From contig CAMDBU010000020.1 in assembly GCA_945889495.1 (NCBI GenBank), positions 1-51,925 of the forward strand: a stretch of DNA of 51,925 nt. The letters run 5' to 3'. The notes beneath the pieces are model-generated. The model did not search any database and was not told the DNA's origin. It saw only the letters and a list, made by a program, of their open reading frames with translations. The stretch is from Syntrophobacter sp. SbD2 (lineage in GTDB: Bacteria; Desulfobacterota; Binatia; UBA9968). A program made the position numbers and the translations under genes. Positions 1 to 8,030 of this stretch are shown here, piece after piece (positions within the stretch are counted from its first letter, which is position 1; each line of letters opens with the position of its first letter).

Positions 1-130
1 CGGACCGACTGTTCGCCTCCGGTTGCTCTCCACCCCGCCTCGCGACGACGCAGTTACCTTCGGCTTCGGAGTTGTGGCTTACTCCGACACGGACTTTCAC
101 CGTGCTGATGTAGCGCCCTCACGGGCGCAC
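1..130 (-). mobile_element. Group II intron, 5' end (partial)
   Basis: Read on the minus strand from position 130, the sequence begins GTGCGCCC, matching the GUGYG 5' boundary of group II introns. It continues with CACGGTGAAAGTCCGTG and a stretch with AAGCC, CAACTCCGAAG and AAGGTAACTG, which I recognise as domain I of bacterial group II introns. The intron runs off the left edge, so the reverse transcriptase and domain V are not visible. A GCGCCC/GGGCGC hairpin lies at the boundary. The 5' exon side (131-158) is a palindrome with CCGGC/GCCGG arms, the target type preferred by class C introns. The class is inferred. Confidence 0.65.
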
Positions 131-185
131 TCATTCCGGCGAAGGCCGGTTTCCATCTTCGTCTTTAATAGTCGCCGGTAAAAAG

Positions 186-215
186 CCTGGATTCCCGCCT
201 GCGCGGGAATGACGG
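186..215. repeat. Dispersed palindromic repeat, copy 1
   Basis: Palindrome with core ATTCCCGCCTGCGCGGGAAT flanked by CCTGG and GACGG. Two further copies lie at 31724-31753 (inverted, different loop) and 31774-31803. A relative with CCGGC/GCCGG arms sits at 135-158 beside the intron. It resembles the dRS3-type intergenic repeats of other bacteria. No gene is seen between 131 and 285. Confidence 0.8.
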
Positions 216-285
216 AACCGTTCAGCGAACATAGTTACTGGATTCAATGGCACCCCTGCGACCGCGAATTCGCCACGGAGGCATC

Positions 286-1287
286 ATGACAAAATTCGTT
301 GCCGGCATCGCCGGATTTTTCTGGATCATCTTCGCGCCATCTCCCGCCCTCGCCCAAGCGCCGCTCAACAACATCCTCCTCGGCCATAGCGGCGGTGCCG
401 GCTCGCTCGGCAATCTGCGCCGGATCATCGAGCGCGACAAGATTTGGGAGAAGTACGGCCTCAGCGTCAAGAGTATTTATTTTAGCAGCGGCGGCGTGTT
501 GGCCCAGGCCATGGCCGGCGGCAACATCGCCGGCTCGGAATCCGAAGTGCCGGGCATGTTGAACCTGGCGGTCTCCGGCGTCCTCGACGTCAAACTGGTC
601 ACGGTGACGATCAATAAGATCGAACATGTGTTTATGGTGCGAAAAAGTATTACCAAGCCGGACGAGCTGCGCGGCAAACGCTTGGCGGTGAGCCGCATCG
701 GTTCGGCCTCGGACACCGTGACGCGCCTGGTGCTGAAATCCTGGAAGATCGATCCCGACAAGGAAGTGAGCTTGATGCAGTCCGGCAACACGCCGACGCG
801 CATGACCGCGCTGGCCGCCGGCCACATGGACGGCGCCCTGGTGAGCCCAGAGAGCGTGCACAAAGTCTTGGCCTCGGGCTGCTGCCGGATTCTCGCCGAC
901 CTTTCGGAACTGCCGATGGACTACGCGCGCTATGGCTATGTCTTTCCGACCGCTTGGATCAAAGCCAATCGCGAGACTTTGCGCCGGCTGCTGATGGCGT
1001 ATCTGGAAGGCATTGCAATTTTTCGCACTAGACCGAAAGCCGCTTACTTGGGACTGGAAGAGGAAGGCATCAAGGACCCAGCGATTCAAAAAGATATTTA
1101 CGAGCGGGCGCTAAAAAACATGCGCGAGTTTCCCGTGCCCGAGCCGGTGGGTATTCAAAGCGTGCTCGACTCGCTAACCAACCCCAACGGCCGCATCGTC
1201 AAACCGGCGGCGATCATGGACACCAGCCTGATGGAAGAAATCAAAAAATCCGGCTTCATCGACAAACTCTACGGCCGCGCGAGCTAA
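286..1287 (+). CDS. NMT1/SsuA-type ABC transporter substrate-binding protein
   Basis: This is a periplasmic binding protein of the NitT/TauT (NMT1/THI5-like) group, 333 residues. A signal peptide (residues 1-23, ending PALA before QAP) is followed by a family-type body with the segments DELRGKRLAVSRIG and AGNTPTRM-like repeats of the fold. The start is set at the second in-frame ATG because GGAGG lies 4 bases upstream and the signal peptide begins there; the ATG at 247 would add 13 residues with no signal character. The next gene is a close paralogue, and no permease or ATPase lies beside it. Ligand unknown; the family includes binders of sulfonates, nitrate, pyrimidines and aromatics. Confidence 0.85.
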   Translation: MTKFVAGIAGFFWIIFAPSPALAQAPLNNILLGHSGGAGSLGNLRRIIERDKIWEKYGLSVKSIYFSSGGVLAQAMAGGNIAGSESEVPGMLNLAVSGVLDVKLVTVTINKIEHVFMVRKSITKPDELRGKRLAVSRIGSASDTVTRLVLKSWKIDPDKEVSLMQSGNTPTRMTALAAGHMDGALVSPESVHKVLASGCCRILADLSELPMDYARYGYVFPTAWIKANRETLRRLLMAYLEGIAIFRTRPKAAYLGLEEEGIKDPAIQKDIYERALKNMREFPVPEPVGIQSVLDSLTNPNGRIVKPAAIMDTSLMEEIKKSGFIDKLYGRAS

Positions 1288-1314
1288 CTCAGAAAGGGAA
1301 GCTAAGAAACGAAA

Positions 1315-2310
1315 ATGAATTTCATCACAATGGTCTTCCTGCTCGCCAGTTCGATGGCTACCCATGCCAGCGCCCAGTCGAACCAAGTCGTCATCGGCTA
1401 CAGCGGCACCGGCCTGACCACCGATCTGCGTAAGCTCATCGACCGGGAGCACATCTGGGAGAGATACAACCTCAGCGTCAAGTCGGTCTATTTCAACAGT
1501 GGCTCGCTCATGGCCCAGGCCATGCTCGGCAACAGCATTACCGCTTCCGATTCCGACGTTCCCGCGGTCATGGGTCTGGTGGTCGCCGGCGTCATCGATG
1601 CCAAGCTCGTTGCCGTCAGCATCAATCGCTTGGAGCACTACTTCGTCGTGCGCAAAAACATCATGAAAGCGGAAGACCTGAAGGGCAAACGCGTTGCGGT
1701 CAGCCGATTGGGCTCGTCCTCGGACGTGGTTACACGCATGGTGCTACGCCAATGGAAGGTCGATCCGGAAAAAGAAATGACTTTTTTGCAAGCCGGCAAC
1801 ACGCCGACGCGGCTGGCCGCGCTCGTCAGCGGCAACGTCGACGCCGCCTTGATCGGCCCCGATAACCTTCACAAGATCGTCGCCACCGGCTGCTGCCGCG
1901 CCTTCGCCGATCTGTCGGAGCTGCCGCTCGATTACGCCCGTTTCGGTTTGGTCGTCAACACGGCGGCGATCAAGACCCAACGCGACCTGATGCGCCGCCT
2001 ACTGATGGCATTTGTCGACGGCATCCACGCCTACAAGACCAAACCCAAGCTGGCCATGGCGATCATCGAAGAAGGCGGCGTCAAAGATCCCGTCGTCGTC
2101 AAAGAGCTTTACGACCGCATCGCCAAGAGCTTGCGTGAGTTCCCCGTGCCGGAAGAAAAAGGCGTCCAAGGCGCCCTCGATTCGCTCACCCATCCGAACG
2201 CCAAGAATACCAAGCCGGCGGCCATGATGGATCCGAGCTTGATGGAGGAGATCAGAAAGTCCGGCTTCATCGACAAGCTCTACGGCCGGGCGCCACGCAA
2301 CGAAAAATGA
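1315..2310 (+). CDS. NMT1/SsuA-type ABC transporter substrate-binding protein, paralogue
   Basis: A second 331-residue periplasmic binding protein of the same family, 27 bases after the first. The two align end to end: both have QAGNTPTR or QSGNTPTR, a GCCR segment before ADLSELP, REFPVPE near residue 270, and a C-terminus built on SGFIDKLYGRA. A signal peptide ends at ASA before QSN. The tandem arrangement and high similarity point to local duplication followed by divergence, perhaps toward different ligands. The AAGGGAAG upstream is a plausible ribosome site. As with its neighbour, no transporter subunits accompany it here. It converges with the monooxygenase gene, only 3 bases apart. Confidence 0.85.
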   Translation: MNFITMVFLLASSMATHASAQSNQVVIGYSGTGLTTDLRKLIDREHIWERYNLSVKSVYFNSGSLMAQAMLGNSITASDSDVPAVMGLVVAGVIDAKLVAVSINRLEHYFVVRKNIMKAEDLKGKRVAVSRLGSSSDVVTRMVLRQWKVDPEKEMTFLQAGNTPTRLAALVSGNVDAALIGPDNLHKIVATGCCRAFADLSELPLDYARFGLVVNTAAIKTQRDLMRRLLMAFVDGIHAYKTKPKLAMAIIEEGGVKDPVVVKELYDRIAKSLREFPVPEEKGVQGALDSLTHPNAKNTKPAAMMDPSLMEEIRKSGFIDKLYGRAPRNEK

Positions 2311-2313
2311 TCG

Positions 2314-3330
2314 CTAACGTCTAAGCGCGGAAGCCGTGGCGCGCCAACCGGCTTGGTTCTCACCGGGCACCAGAGGGAAATAATAGCTCACTCGATCGAG
2401 CAGCCCGGAATATCTTTGTCGCAATAGCGCCGGCAGCTCCGCCCAGCTACCGCGCACGGCGAAACGGTCGAGCATCTCGTCGCTCACCAGCGCCGGCATG
2501 TCGTTCCATTTACCTTGCGCCGCCAGTGCTTTTAACCGATCGGCGACCGCGCCCCACCCTTCCAATTCGAACACCGGCCGGTAGGGCGGCGTGCTGGCGT
2601 AAAAGGCGATCTGCTGGCGCACTTCGGCTTCATACTTGGCCGCCTGCAACCCATCGTCGGTGGGAATGACGAAGATACTACTCGACAGCTCGATGGCCGA
2701 ACGATCGCGGCCCGACTTCGCCAGGCCGGTTTGAATATGCGGCAAAATCTTTTCCTCGATATAGCGCGTGGTGTGCAGCGGATGAACGTGAAAGCCTTGG
2801 CATAATTCGCCGGCGAGTTCGCACATGCGCCGGTTGACGCCGGCGACGAAGATCGGAATCTCGGAATATTCGTGCGGCGCCGGACTGAAGAACGGCGTCA
2901 TCAAAGTCAATTTGTAAAACTCGCCCTGGTAATTGAGCCGCGCGCGATTCTGCCATGCGTCCCAAACCGCGCGCACAGCCAAAATGTAGTCGCGCATCTT
3001 GTCCACCGGCCGCTCCCACTTGACGCCAAAGCGCCGCTCGTTATGACCTTTGACCTGCGTGCCGAGACCGAGAATGAAGCGACCGTTGGAATAGCGCGCC
3101 AAATCCCAAGCGATCTGCGCCGTGATCGTCGGACTGCGTGGGAAAGCGACCGCAATGCTGGTGCCGATGCTCAAATGCCGGCTATGCTCGGCGGCTAACA
3201 CCAGCGGCAAGTAGGGCTCATGGGAAGTCTCGAAGGTCCAGATGCCATCAAAGCCTAACTCATCGGCAAAGCGCGCCACCGCCGGCATCTGGCGGAGATC
3301 GTGAACCAACAAACTAACGTCGAATTTCAT
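2314..3330 (-). CDS. LLM-class (luciferase-like) flavin- or F420-dependent oxidoreductase
   Basis: A 338-residue member of the bacterial luciferase-like TIM-barrel family, which uses FMNH2 or reduced F420 to oxidise small organic substrates. Family marks are the N-terminal GFDGIWTFETSHEP strand-loop, the GTSIAVAFPRSP segment, and the DLARYSNGRFILGLGTQ region that typically lines the cofactor site. It resembles the subgroup annotated as F420-dependent oxidoreductases, but F420 versus FMN cannot be decided here. It may be transcribed with the decarboxylase/TctC operon upstream on the same strand, although a 117-base gap with a repeat separates them. The substrate is unknown. Confidence 0.8.
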   Translation of the reverse strand: MKFDVSLLVHDLRQMPAVARFADELGFDGIWTFETSHEPYLPLVLAAEHSRHLSIGTSIAVAFPRSPTITAQIAWDLARYSNGRFILGLGTQVKGHNERRFGVKWERPVDKMRDYILAVRAVWDAWQNRARLNYQGEFYKLTLMTPFFSPAPHEYSEIPIFVAGVNRRMCELAGELCQGFHVHPLHTTRYIEEKILPHIQTGLAKSGRDRSAIELSSSIFVIPTDDGLQAAKYEAEVRQQIAFYASTPPYRPVFELEGWGAVADRLKALAAQGKWNDMPALVSDEMLDRFAVRGSWAELPALLRQRYSGLLDRVSYYFPLVPGENQAGWRATASALRR

Positions 3331-3391
3331 GGTGAAATTTCATTTACTTCGAACCAAGAGCACAGCGAGCAATTTCGCCAGCCGATTTCCG

Positions 3392-3434
3392 ACTCCCTCG
3401 CCCGCGCAAGTGGGTGAAGGCTGGGGTGAGGGCA
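3392..3434. repeat. Short intergenic repeat of the GTGAGGG type
   Basis: Intergenic stretch with GTGGGTGAAGG and CTGGGGTGAGGGC, plus a CGCCCGCGC motif. It belongs to a commonly seen class of short non-coding repeats in GC-rich genomes and occupies most of the gap between two same-strand genes. No coding potential seen. Confidence 0.45.
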
Positions 3435-3447
3435 ACAACTTAAACGA

Positions 3448-4065
3448 TCAATGGCGCGGCCCCGGCAGCGGCACGATCCGCCGTCCTTCGAGCTTTTCGA
3501 TATGGCGCATGAAGCGGTAAAGATTCTCCACTTCGCCGTATTCGAAGGACGGCAGTCGATTCCAGCTTTTGAAATATTCTTCGCCGGCTTCGCTTTTGAC
3601 GCCGATCATCGACAGCGCCGGCCGCGCCAGCGCCGCTTGCAAACCGGCGCGAAACTCATCCAACGTCGCCGCCCACTGCGCATGCTTGACGCCAGCGCCG
3701 CGCGCCATCGCCATCAAGTCCGCGCCCGCGCTGGTGGCGGTGCGGCGCAAGCCGGAGGCTTCATAAATACCGTTGTCGAACACCAGCAGCGTCAGATTCG
3801 GCGGATTTTGCCAACCCAGCGTCGGCATGCCGCAGGCGTTCATCAACAGCGCGCCGTCGCCGTCGATGCCGACAATGCGCCGGTTGGGTAGCGCCATCGC
3901 TAGCCCAAGCGCGATGGACGAGACCAATCCCAAAGTGCGGCAGCGAAAATTAGCGTCGCCGGGGCGCAGCGAATTCCACTCCGCGGCGGCGCCGCCGACG
4001 GTGGTAATCACCAGCGCGTCGCCGATTTCCGCCGCGGCGATATTCAGACAATCGTATCGTTTCAT
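3448..4065 (-). CDS. ThDP-dependent decarboxylase, beta (PP-domain) subunit, sulfopyruvate/phosphonopyruvate decarboxylase type
   Basis: A 205-residue pyrophosphate-binding subunit of a two-chain thiamine diphosphate decarboxylase. The ThDP/Mg motif is visible as GDG (residues 69-71) with the partner Asn98 in FDNGIYEASG. Size and order match ComE-like sulfopyruvate decarboxylase beta or the C-terminal half of phosphonopyruvate decarboxylase. The start at 4065 is chosen because its ATG overlaps the stop of the alpha gene as ATGA and the family N-terminus begins there; the longer open frame upstream is a shadow of the alpha gene. The true keto acid substrate is not determined. Confidence 0.85.
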   Translation of the reverse strand: MKRYDCLNIAAAEIGDALVITTVGGAAAEWNSLRPGDANFRCRTLGLVSSIALGLAMALPNRRIVGIDGDGALLMNACGMPTLGWQNPPNLTLLVFDNGIYEASGLRRTATSAGADLMAMARGAGVKHAQWAATLDEFRAGLQAALARPALSMIGVKSEAGEEYFKSWNRLPSFEYGEVENLYRFMRHIEKLEGRRIVPLPGPRH

Positions 4066-4583
4066 CGGCGCATCGCCAAAACATCTTTGCTCATCAAGAC
4101 CGCCACCGGCCGGCGCGAGTCCACCGCCATGGTCACCGCGCCCTTGACGGTGGCGGTGATGTCGTCGCTTCGGCGCAGGACAAAATGACGAATGCCCAAG
4201 CCCTGCAATACCGGCTCGGTCACCGATCCCAACATGGAAAATCCCTCGTCGCCGATGTCCCCGGCGTAGTAAACCAGCAGCAGCAGCGGAATGTTGAAAT
4301 TGAGCGCGGTGGTGGTCAGTGCGTTGCAGCTGTTTAACAAGCCGCCGTTCTGCATGATGATGCACGCCGTCTTGCCGCCGATATAGGCGCCAGTGCAGAT
4401 GCCGATACCCTCTTCCTCGCGGCACAGAGTGACATGGGGCAATGTCGCGTCGTCGTCCACCGCGGCCAAAAGTTTGGACAGATTGACGTCGGGCAACGAG
4501 ACGATGAAATTCACGCCCGCCGCTTTCAAGGCATCGACGATCAGCCCTGGGCCGCTACTTTGATCGAGCAGCGCGCCAGTCAT
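4062..4583 (-). CDS. ThDP-dependent decarboxylase, alpha (PYR-domain) subunit, ComD type
   Basis: A 173-residue pyrimidine-binding subunit partnering the beta chain. The acidic triplet in CREEEGIGICTG should contain the Glu that activates the ThDP aminopyrimidine. PDVNLSKLL near the N-terminus matches the PDS-type opening of sulfopyruvate decarboxylase alpha chains. It overlaps the beta gene by 4 bases (ATGA) and the upstream TctC-type gene by 4 bases (ATGA), so the three genes should be translationally coupled. The active site would form at the alpha/beta interface. Coupling to a carboxylate-binding protein suggests that the operon imports and decarboxylates a 2-oxoacid or related acid; this is inference. 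Confidence 0.85.
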   Translation of the reverse strand: MTGALLDQSSGPGLIVDALKAAGVNFIVSLPDVNLSKLLAAVDDDATLPHVTLCREEEGIGICTGAYIGGKTACIIMQNGGLLNSCNALTTTALNFNIPLLLLVYYAGDIGDEGFSMLGSVTEPVLQGLGIRHFVLRRSDDITATVKGAVTMAVDSRRPVAVLMSKDVLAMRR

Positions 4584-5599
4584 TTAAGAACTTCTTTCAG
4601 CTTCGCCACTACGCCGGCCGGCGTCTTGAACAAGCGCGCGATGGTGCGCTGCAACTCGTCGCCGCTCATCGGATCGATGCCCAACCGCGATTTCTTGGTG
4701 TCAGCGAGAAATTCCGGATCTTTCATGGTGTCGGCAAAGGCCCGACGCAACGTATCCGCGCGCTCCCTGGCCGTGCGCGGCGGTAGGACGTAGGAATAGG
4801 TCATGTCGGCGACATCGTGAATGCCGGCTTGAATCAACTGTTTGGCGTCGTCGCTCTTCGCCATGCCGATGGCCAGCGGAATTTTCGGCAGCTCGCCGAT
4901 AGCTTGAGGCACGGTCTGCAAAACGACAATCGCATCGCCGCCATCGAGCGCCCGCGTCCAAGTCGCCTTGAGCGAGTCCCAAGTCCAACCGCAGACCCCG
5001 GAGAGTTCGCCGCCCTCGGCGGCCAAACGGACATCGGCAATGCCTTTGTAGCCCGAGACCAGTTGGATCGGCAGGCCCAACGCTTCTTTCAAGATCAGCG
5101 GCACATTATGGGTCGCTGAGCCCGGTCCGGTGGCGCCGAGTTTGACCGGCGTCTTCGACGCCGCCCATCTTTCGTAGCTGTTGATGCCGCTCGCCTTGGT
5201 CATGGCGCAGACGGCTTTATCTTTCACCGGTACGCCGACATGCTCGAACTTCGCGGCATCGAACTCGATGCCGGGCCAGCCGAGCAGTTGCTGCACGAAC
5301 AAGCCACCGTTGATATTGCCGAGGGTCAGACCATCCGGCTTGGCGACGCGAAAAACATGATTGGCCGCGACCAGGCTGCCGGCGCCGGTCATATTTTCCA
5401 CCACCACCGCGGGATTGCCGGGAATATGACGGCCGATATGGCGCGAGATCGCCCGGCTGTAGACATCGAAGCCGCCGCCGGCGCTAAAGCCCACCACCAA
5501 GCGCAAAGTCTTGCCGCGGTAGAAATTCTCCTGCGCCCCCGACGGCGCCGGCCAAAGTCCACTGAGCAAGATGAACAATAAAAAGTAACCTACAACCAT
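4580..5599 (-). CDS. TctC/Bug-type tripartite tricarboxylate transporter substrate-binding protein
   Basis: A 339-residue periplasmic binding protein of the TctC (Bug) family, which binds di- and tricarboxylates and related acids. After a signal peptide ending SGAQ come the family segments TLRLVVGFSAGGGFDVYSR, VVENMTGAGSLVAAN and ATGPGSATHNV. The ATG at 5599 is preferred over an upstream TTG at 5623 because GAGAGGGG precedes it at good spacing and the hydrophobic signal sequence starts there. TctA and TctB membrane partners are absent from the window. It is the first gene of a coupled operon with the ThDP decarboxylase subunits. Confidence 0.85.
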   Translation of the reverse strand: MVVGYFLLFILLSGLWPAPSGAQENFYRGKTLRLVVGFSAGGGFDVYSRAISRHIGRHIPGNPAVVVENMTGAGSLVAANHVFRVAKPDGLTLGNINGGLFVQQLLGWPGIEFDAAKFEHVGVPVKDKAVCAMTKASGINSYERWAASKTPVKLGATGPGSATHNVPLILKEALGLPIQLVSGYKGIADVRLAAEGGELSGVCGWTWDSLKATWTRALDGGDAIVVLQTVPQAIGELPKIPLAIGMAKSDDAKQLIQAGIHDVADMTYSYVLPPRTARERADTLRRAFADTMKDPEFLADTKKSRLGIDPMSGDELQRTIARLFKTPAGVVAKLKEVLK

Positions 5600-5764
5600 T
5601 AACGCCCCTCTCAGCGATGCCAATCAATCAACGACGATTGCCGCGAAACTATGCGAAGCCAGGAAAGCTGTCAACCAACCGGCGCCGGGGCGTTGAGTTG
5701 GCCGGTGCTTTCCGCCATATTTGGGCGCATTGGCGCGGGACCAAAAGAAGGAGCGACAAATTCG

Positions 5765-6754
5765 ATGTTCGACGCAATGAAGAAAAACTCTCTAACCTTG
5801 GTAATCGGCGCCGTCATGTTCCTGCTCACGGCCGGGCCATCGCGCGCCCAGGACAAGTCCGGCCCGGAAAAAGTCCGCATCGCCATTGCCACCAGCTCCA
5901 TGGCGTTTCTCGTGCCGTTCGTCGCCAAGGACCGCGGCTTTTATGCGAAGCATGGCTCGGAAGTCGAGCTCATCGTCATGCGGCCGAACATCGCCATGGC
6001 GGCGCTACTCGGCGGCGACATCGACTACGCCGAACTGATCGGCTCGATCATCCGCTCGGCGGCGCGCAACCTACCGGTGCGGGCGATCTCCACCAGCATC
6101 AAAGCGCCATTCTTCAGCGTCATCGGCCAGAATAAGTTTAAAAGCATCAAAGATCTCAAAGGCGCGGTCATCGGGCTCACCTCCATCGGTGGCACCAACC
6201 ACGTTAGCACCCGCATGACCCTGAAACAGTTCGGCATGGATATCGACAAGGACGTGAAGATCCTCGCCATCGGCGAGGAGAAGCTGATGGTCGACACCTT
6301 CAAGATGGGCCGGGTCGACGCCATCGTCGTCGCGCCGCCGTTTTCCGTGCAGTTAAAACGCGAAGGGTTTCCGATATTGGCCAACACCTCGGATCACGTC
6401 GTCATCCCGTTCTCCGGCCTGGGCGCCACCCAGGAGAAAATCAAAACCAATCGCGCCCAGGTGAAGAAAGTCTTGAAGGCCGAGATCGAAGCGCTGCGCT
6501 TCATCCACGGCAACGCGGCTGGGACCATCGAAGTCATCCGCAAGCGCTTCAACATGGACGAAAAACTCGCCCGCGAGTCCTACGACGCCGTGGTCAACTC
6601 CTTCAGCCGCGACGGCCGGGTGCCGCTCGACGGCGTCGACATCCTGCTACAAATCGAAAAGGACGCCAAGGTGATCCCAGCGACAGTCACGCCGCAAATG
6701 ATCGTCGAAGCGTCCTTGGCCGAAGAAGCGTTGAAAGAGTTGGGCGGGAAGTAG
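5765..6754 (+). CDS. NMT1-type ABC transporter substrate-binding protein
   Basis: A third NMT1/SsuA-like periplasmic binding protein, 329 residues, clearly diverged from the tandem pair at 286-2310. The signal peptide ends SRAQ; the body has VRIAIATSSMAFLVPFVAKDRGF at the first ligand-lobe strand and GVDIL near the end. The ATG at 5765 is preferred because GAAGGAG lies 11 bases before it; earlier in-frame starts lack signal character. It diverges from the TctC operon, so the 165-base gap between them likely carries both promoters, although I cannot identify clear boxes. No permease or ATPase follows. Ligand unknown. Confidence 0.8.
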   Translation: MFDAMKKNSLTLVIGAVMFLLTAGPSRAQDKSGPEKVRIAIATSSMAFLVPFVAKDRGFYAKHGSEVELIVMRPNIAMAALLGGDIDYAELIGSIIRSAARNLPVRAISTSIKAPFFSVIGQNKFKSIKDLKGAVIGLTSIGGTNHVSTRMTLKQFGMDIDKDVKILAIGEEKLMVDTFKMGRVDAIVVAPPFSVQLKREGFPILANTSDHVVIPFSGLGATQEKIKTNRAQVKKVLKAEIEALRFIHGNAAGTIEVIRKRFNMDEKLARESYDAVVNSFSRDGRVPLDGVDILLQIEKDAKVIPATVTPQMIVEASLAEEALKELGGK

Positions 6755-6772
6755 CCCGGCGAAGTTTTAAAC

Positions 6773-6804
6773 GATGGGTATCGCTTACGCTCCACCCATC
6801 CTAC
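6773..6804. repeat. Dispersed GATGGGTAT...ACCCATC repeat
   Basis: The motif GATGGGTATCGCTTACG followed by CTCCACCCATCCTAC is a short inverted repeat type seen in intergenic DNA of many bacteria. It follows the binding-protein stop and is non-coding. Confidence 0.4.
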
Positions 6805-6839
6805 TCCGGCTTCGCAGCCATGCTAGCAATCTATGTCAC

Positions 6840-6864
6840 GGCGTGAATGATTATCATTCACGCC
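6840..6864. terminator. Bidirectional hairpin between convergent genes
   Basis: A perfect 11-base inverted repeat (GGCGTGAATGA / TCATTCACGCC) with a 3-base loop lies between two convergent genes. There is no long T tract, but position and symmetry suit a bidirectional terminator. The centre also resembles a Fur box; that reading was considered and set aside. Confidence 0.5.
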
Positions 6865-6981
6865 CTGAAAACAAAAACTAACTCACTGATTTAACGCTGA
6901 ATTCGACCGGGCATCGCGCTGTCGAGGTGGGTAGCCCCCATTAATTCAATCGCCGCAACTTGGCATATCTAGCGCCAGCCG

Positions 6982-7533
6982 TCACGGCGCTTCGCGCTTA
7001 TCGCGCACCAATTGAATCTCTTCCAAGCAGCCGGCGCACATATAGGCGGCGTGGGGCAAGAAGATCAGCTCGTCGGTTTCGCGCGCTTCCATGCAGATGC
7101 CGCAGAGCCGCTCTTCGGGGACGCCGGCGGCGGCTTTCAATTTGGTTTCGCTCTCTTCGATATTTTCCTTGGTGAGGATTTCGTCGCAGGTACGCACGCA
7201 CTCGTTGCAGATATGCACCGACGGGCCGGCGATCAGTTTGCCTACTTCGTTTTGGTTCTTGCCGCAAAACGAACAGGTCAAGAGCTTGCTGTCATCGGTG
7301 AATTGGGGAATCTGCGACTCCCACTTGTAGCCGAAGGCGCGCTTCAAAGTTTCTTCTAGGGTGGAGCCGATTTGAAACAGCTGGCGGGCGATCTCGCTGC
7401 GCTTGGGCGTGGTTTTCGAATCGAGAAAGTTCGCCACCGCCCGCTGAAAGGTCTTGAGCGCCGCGCCATACTTCTGCCCGCCGATCAGGTCGGCGCACTC
7501 GACGAAACCGAAACCATTGGTCTTTGCCGCCAT
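6982..7533 (-). CDS. Stand-alone ClpX-type zinc finger protein with a second Cys4 site
   Basis: A 183-residue protein whose middle matches the N-terminal C4 zinc-binding domain of ClpX: Cys87, Cys90, Cys109 and Cys112 in [15 protein letters not shown] and ICNECV. No AAA+ ATPase follows, so it is not ClpX. A second CxxC pair set, Cys144/Cys147 (CGIC) and Cys166/Cys169 (CAGC), probably forms another zinc site. Residues 1-80 are helical and resemble a small TPR-like or tally domain ([16 protein letters not shown]). In ClpX this zinc domain dimerises and binds substrates and adaptors. This protein might therefore act as an adaptor or competitor, which is inference. AAAGGATCG precedes the ATG. Confidence 0.7.
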   Translation of the reverse strand: MAAKTNGFGFVECADLIGGQKYGAALKTFQRAVANFLDSKTTPKRSEIARQLFQIGSTLEETLKRAFGYKWESQIPQFTDDSKLLTCSFCGKNQNEVGKLIAGPSVHICNECVRTCDEILTKENIEESETKLKAAAGVPEERLCGICMEARETDELIFLPHAAYMCAGCLEEIQLVRDKREAP

Positions 7534-7640
7534 AACGATCCTTTCGCTGTCCGCCGTTCCTACTGCCTATGCCAAGTTCGGCACAAGTCCGACGGTAGCA
7601 CAAATTCCGCACTGGGACAGTAACCGCGGCGATTAGAATC

Positions 7641-8030
7641 TCATGGCAGCGCTTCTGGATCGGCGGCGAATTCGCTCAAGCGGTAACCCTCTTGGTACAG
7701 CCGAAAATAAAAAATGTAGCGCCCGCAGCTAACCACCTGAGAGTCCTGCTCGACCCCCGCCTGAGCCTTGGCGAAACAGGCGCGTACCTTGGCGTCAAAT
7801 AATCGCGGAAAGATATTTTCAAACTCAATAGCGTCGCGCGGTCGGCTATCGAACAGAAATGGCAGCTGCGTCATGCCAGCCACCGCCTTAGCATCGTTAC
7901 GCGCCAGCGCCGCTTTGAAGGCGGCGAAAAACTCAGCAAAATTTGCCGCCGCCTCGACTGACAAGACCGCGAAGAAGAACAGAGCTCCGGCCCCAAGCGC
8001 GGCGGCGAGAAACTGGCAGAGCCGTTTCAC
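7641..8030 (-). CDS. Small exported protein, function unknown
   Basis: A 129-residue protein with an N-terminal signal peptide (KRLCQFLAAALGAGALFFF, cleavage after VEA). The mature part is helical, with two cysteines (CFAKAQ and VSCGRY) that could pair, and an F/Y-rich end. I do not recognise the family. The start is GTG, overlapping the stop of the ankyrin gene as GTGA, so the two are translationally coupled and probably act together outside the cytoplasm. Confidence 0.65.
   Translation of the reverse strand: MKRLCQFLAAALGAGALFFFAVLSVEAAANFAEFFAAFKAALARNDAKAVAGMTQLPFLFDSRPRDAIEFENIFPRLFDAKVRACFAKAQAGVEQDSQVVSCGRYIFYFRLYQEGYRLSEFAADPEALP

Noticed and set aside
244-1089. 281-codon open frame antisense to the first binding protein
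   Set aside because: It is a shadow of a GC-rich coding strand; the plus-strand product has a signal peptide and clear family features.
4066-4425. N-terminal extension of the ThDP beta subunit frame
   Set aside because: It is a low-complexity His/Arg-rich shadow of the alpha subunit gene. The ATGA overlap fixes the true start at 4065.
6840-6864. Possible Fur box (AATGATTATCATT) centred in a palindrome
   Set aside because: It lies between two convergent genes, where no promoter is expected, and the long perfect stem fits a terminator better.
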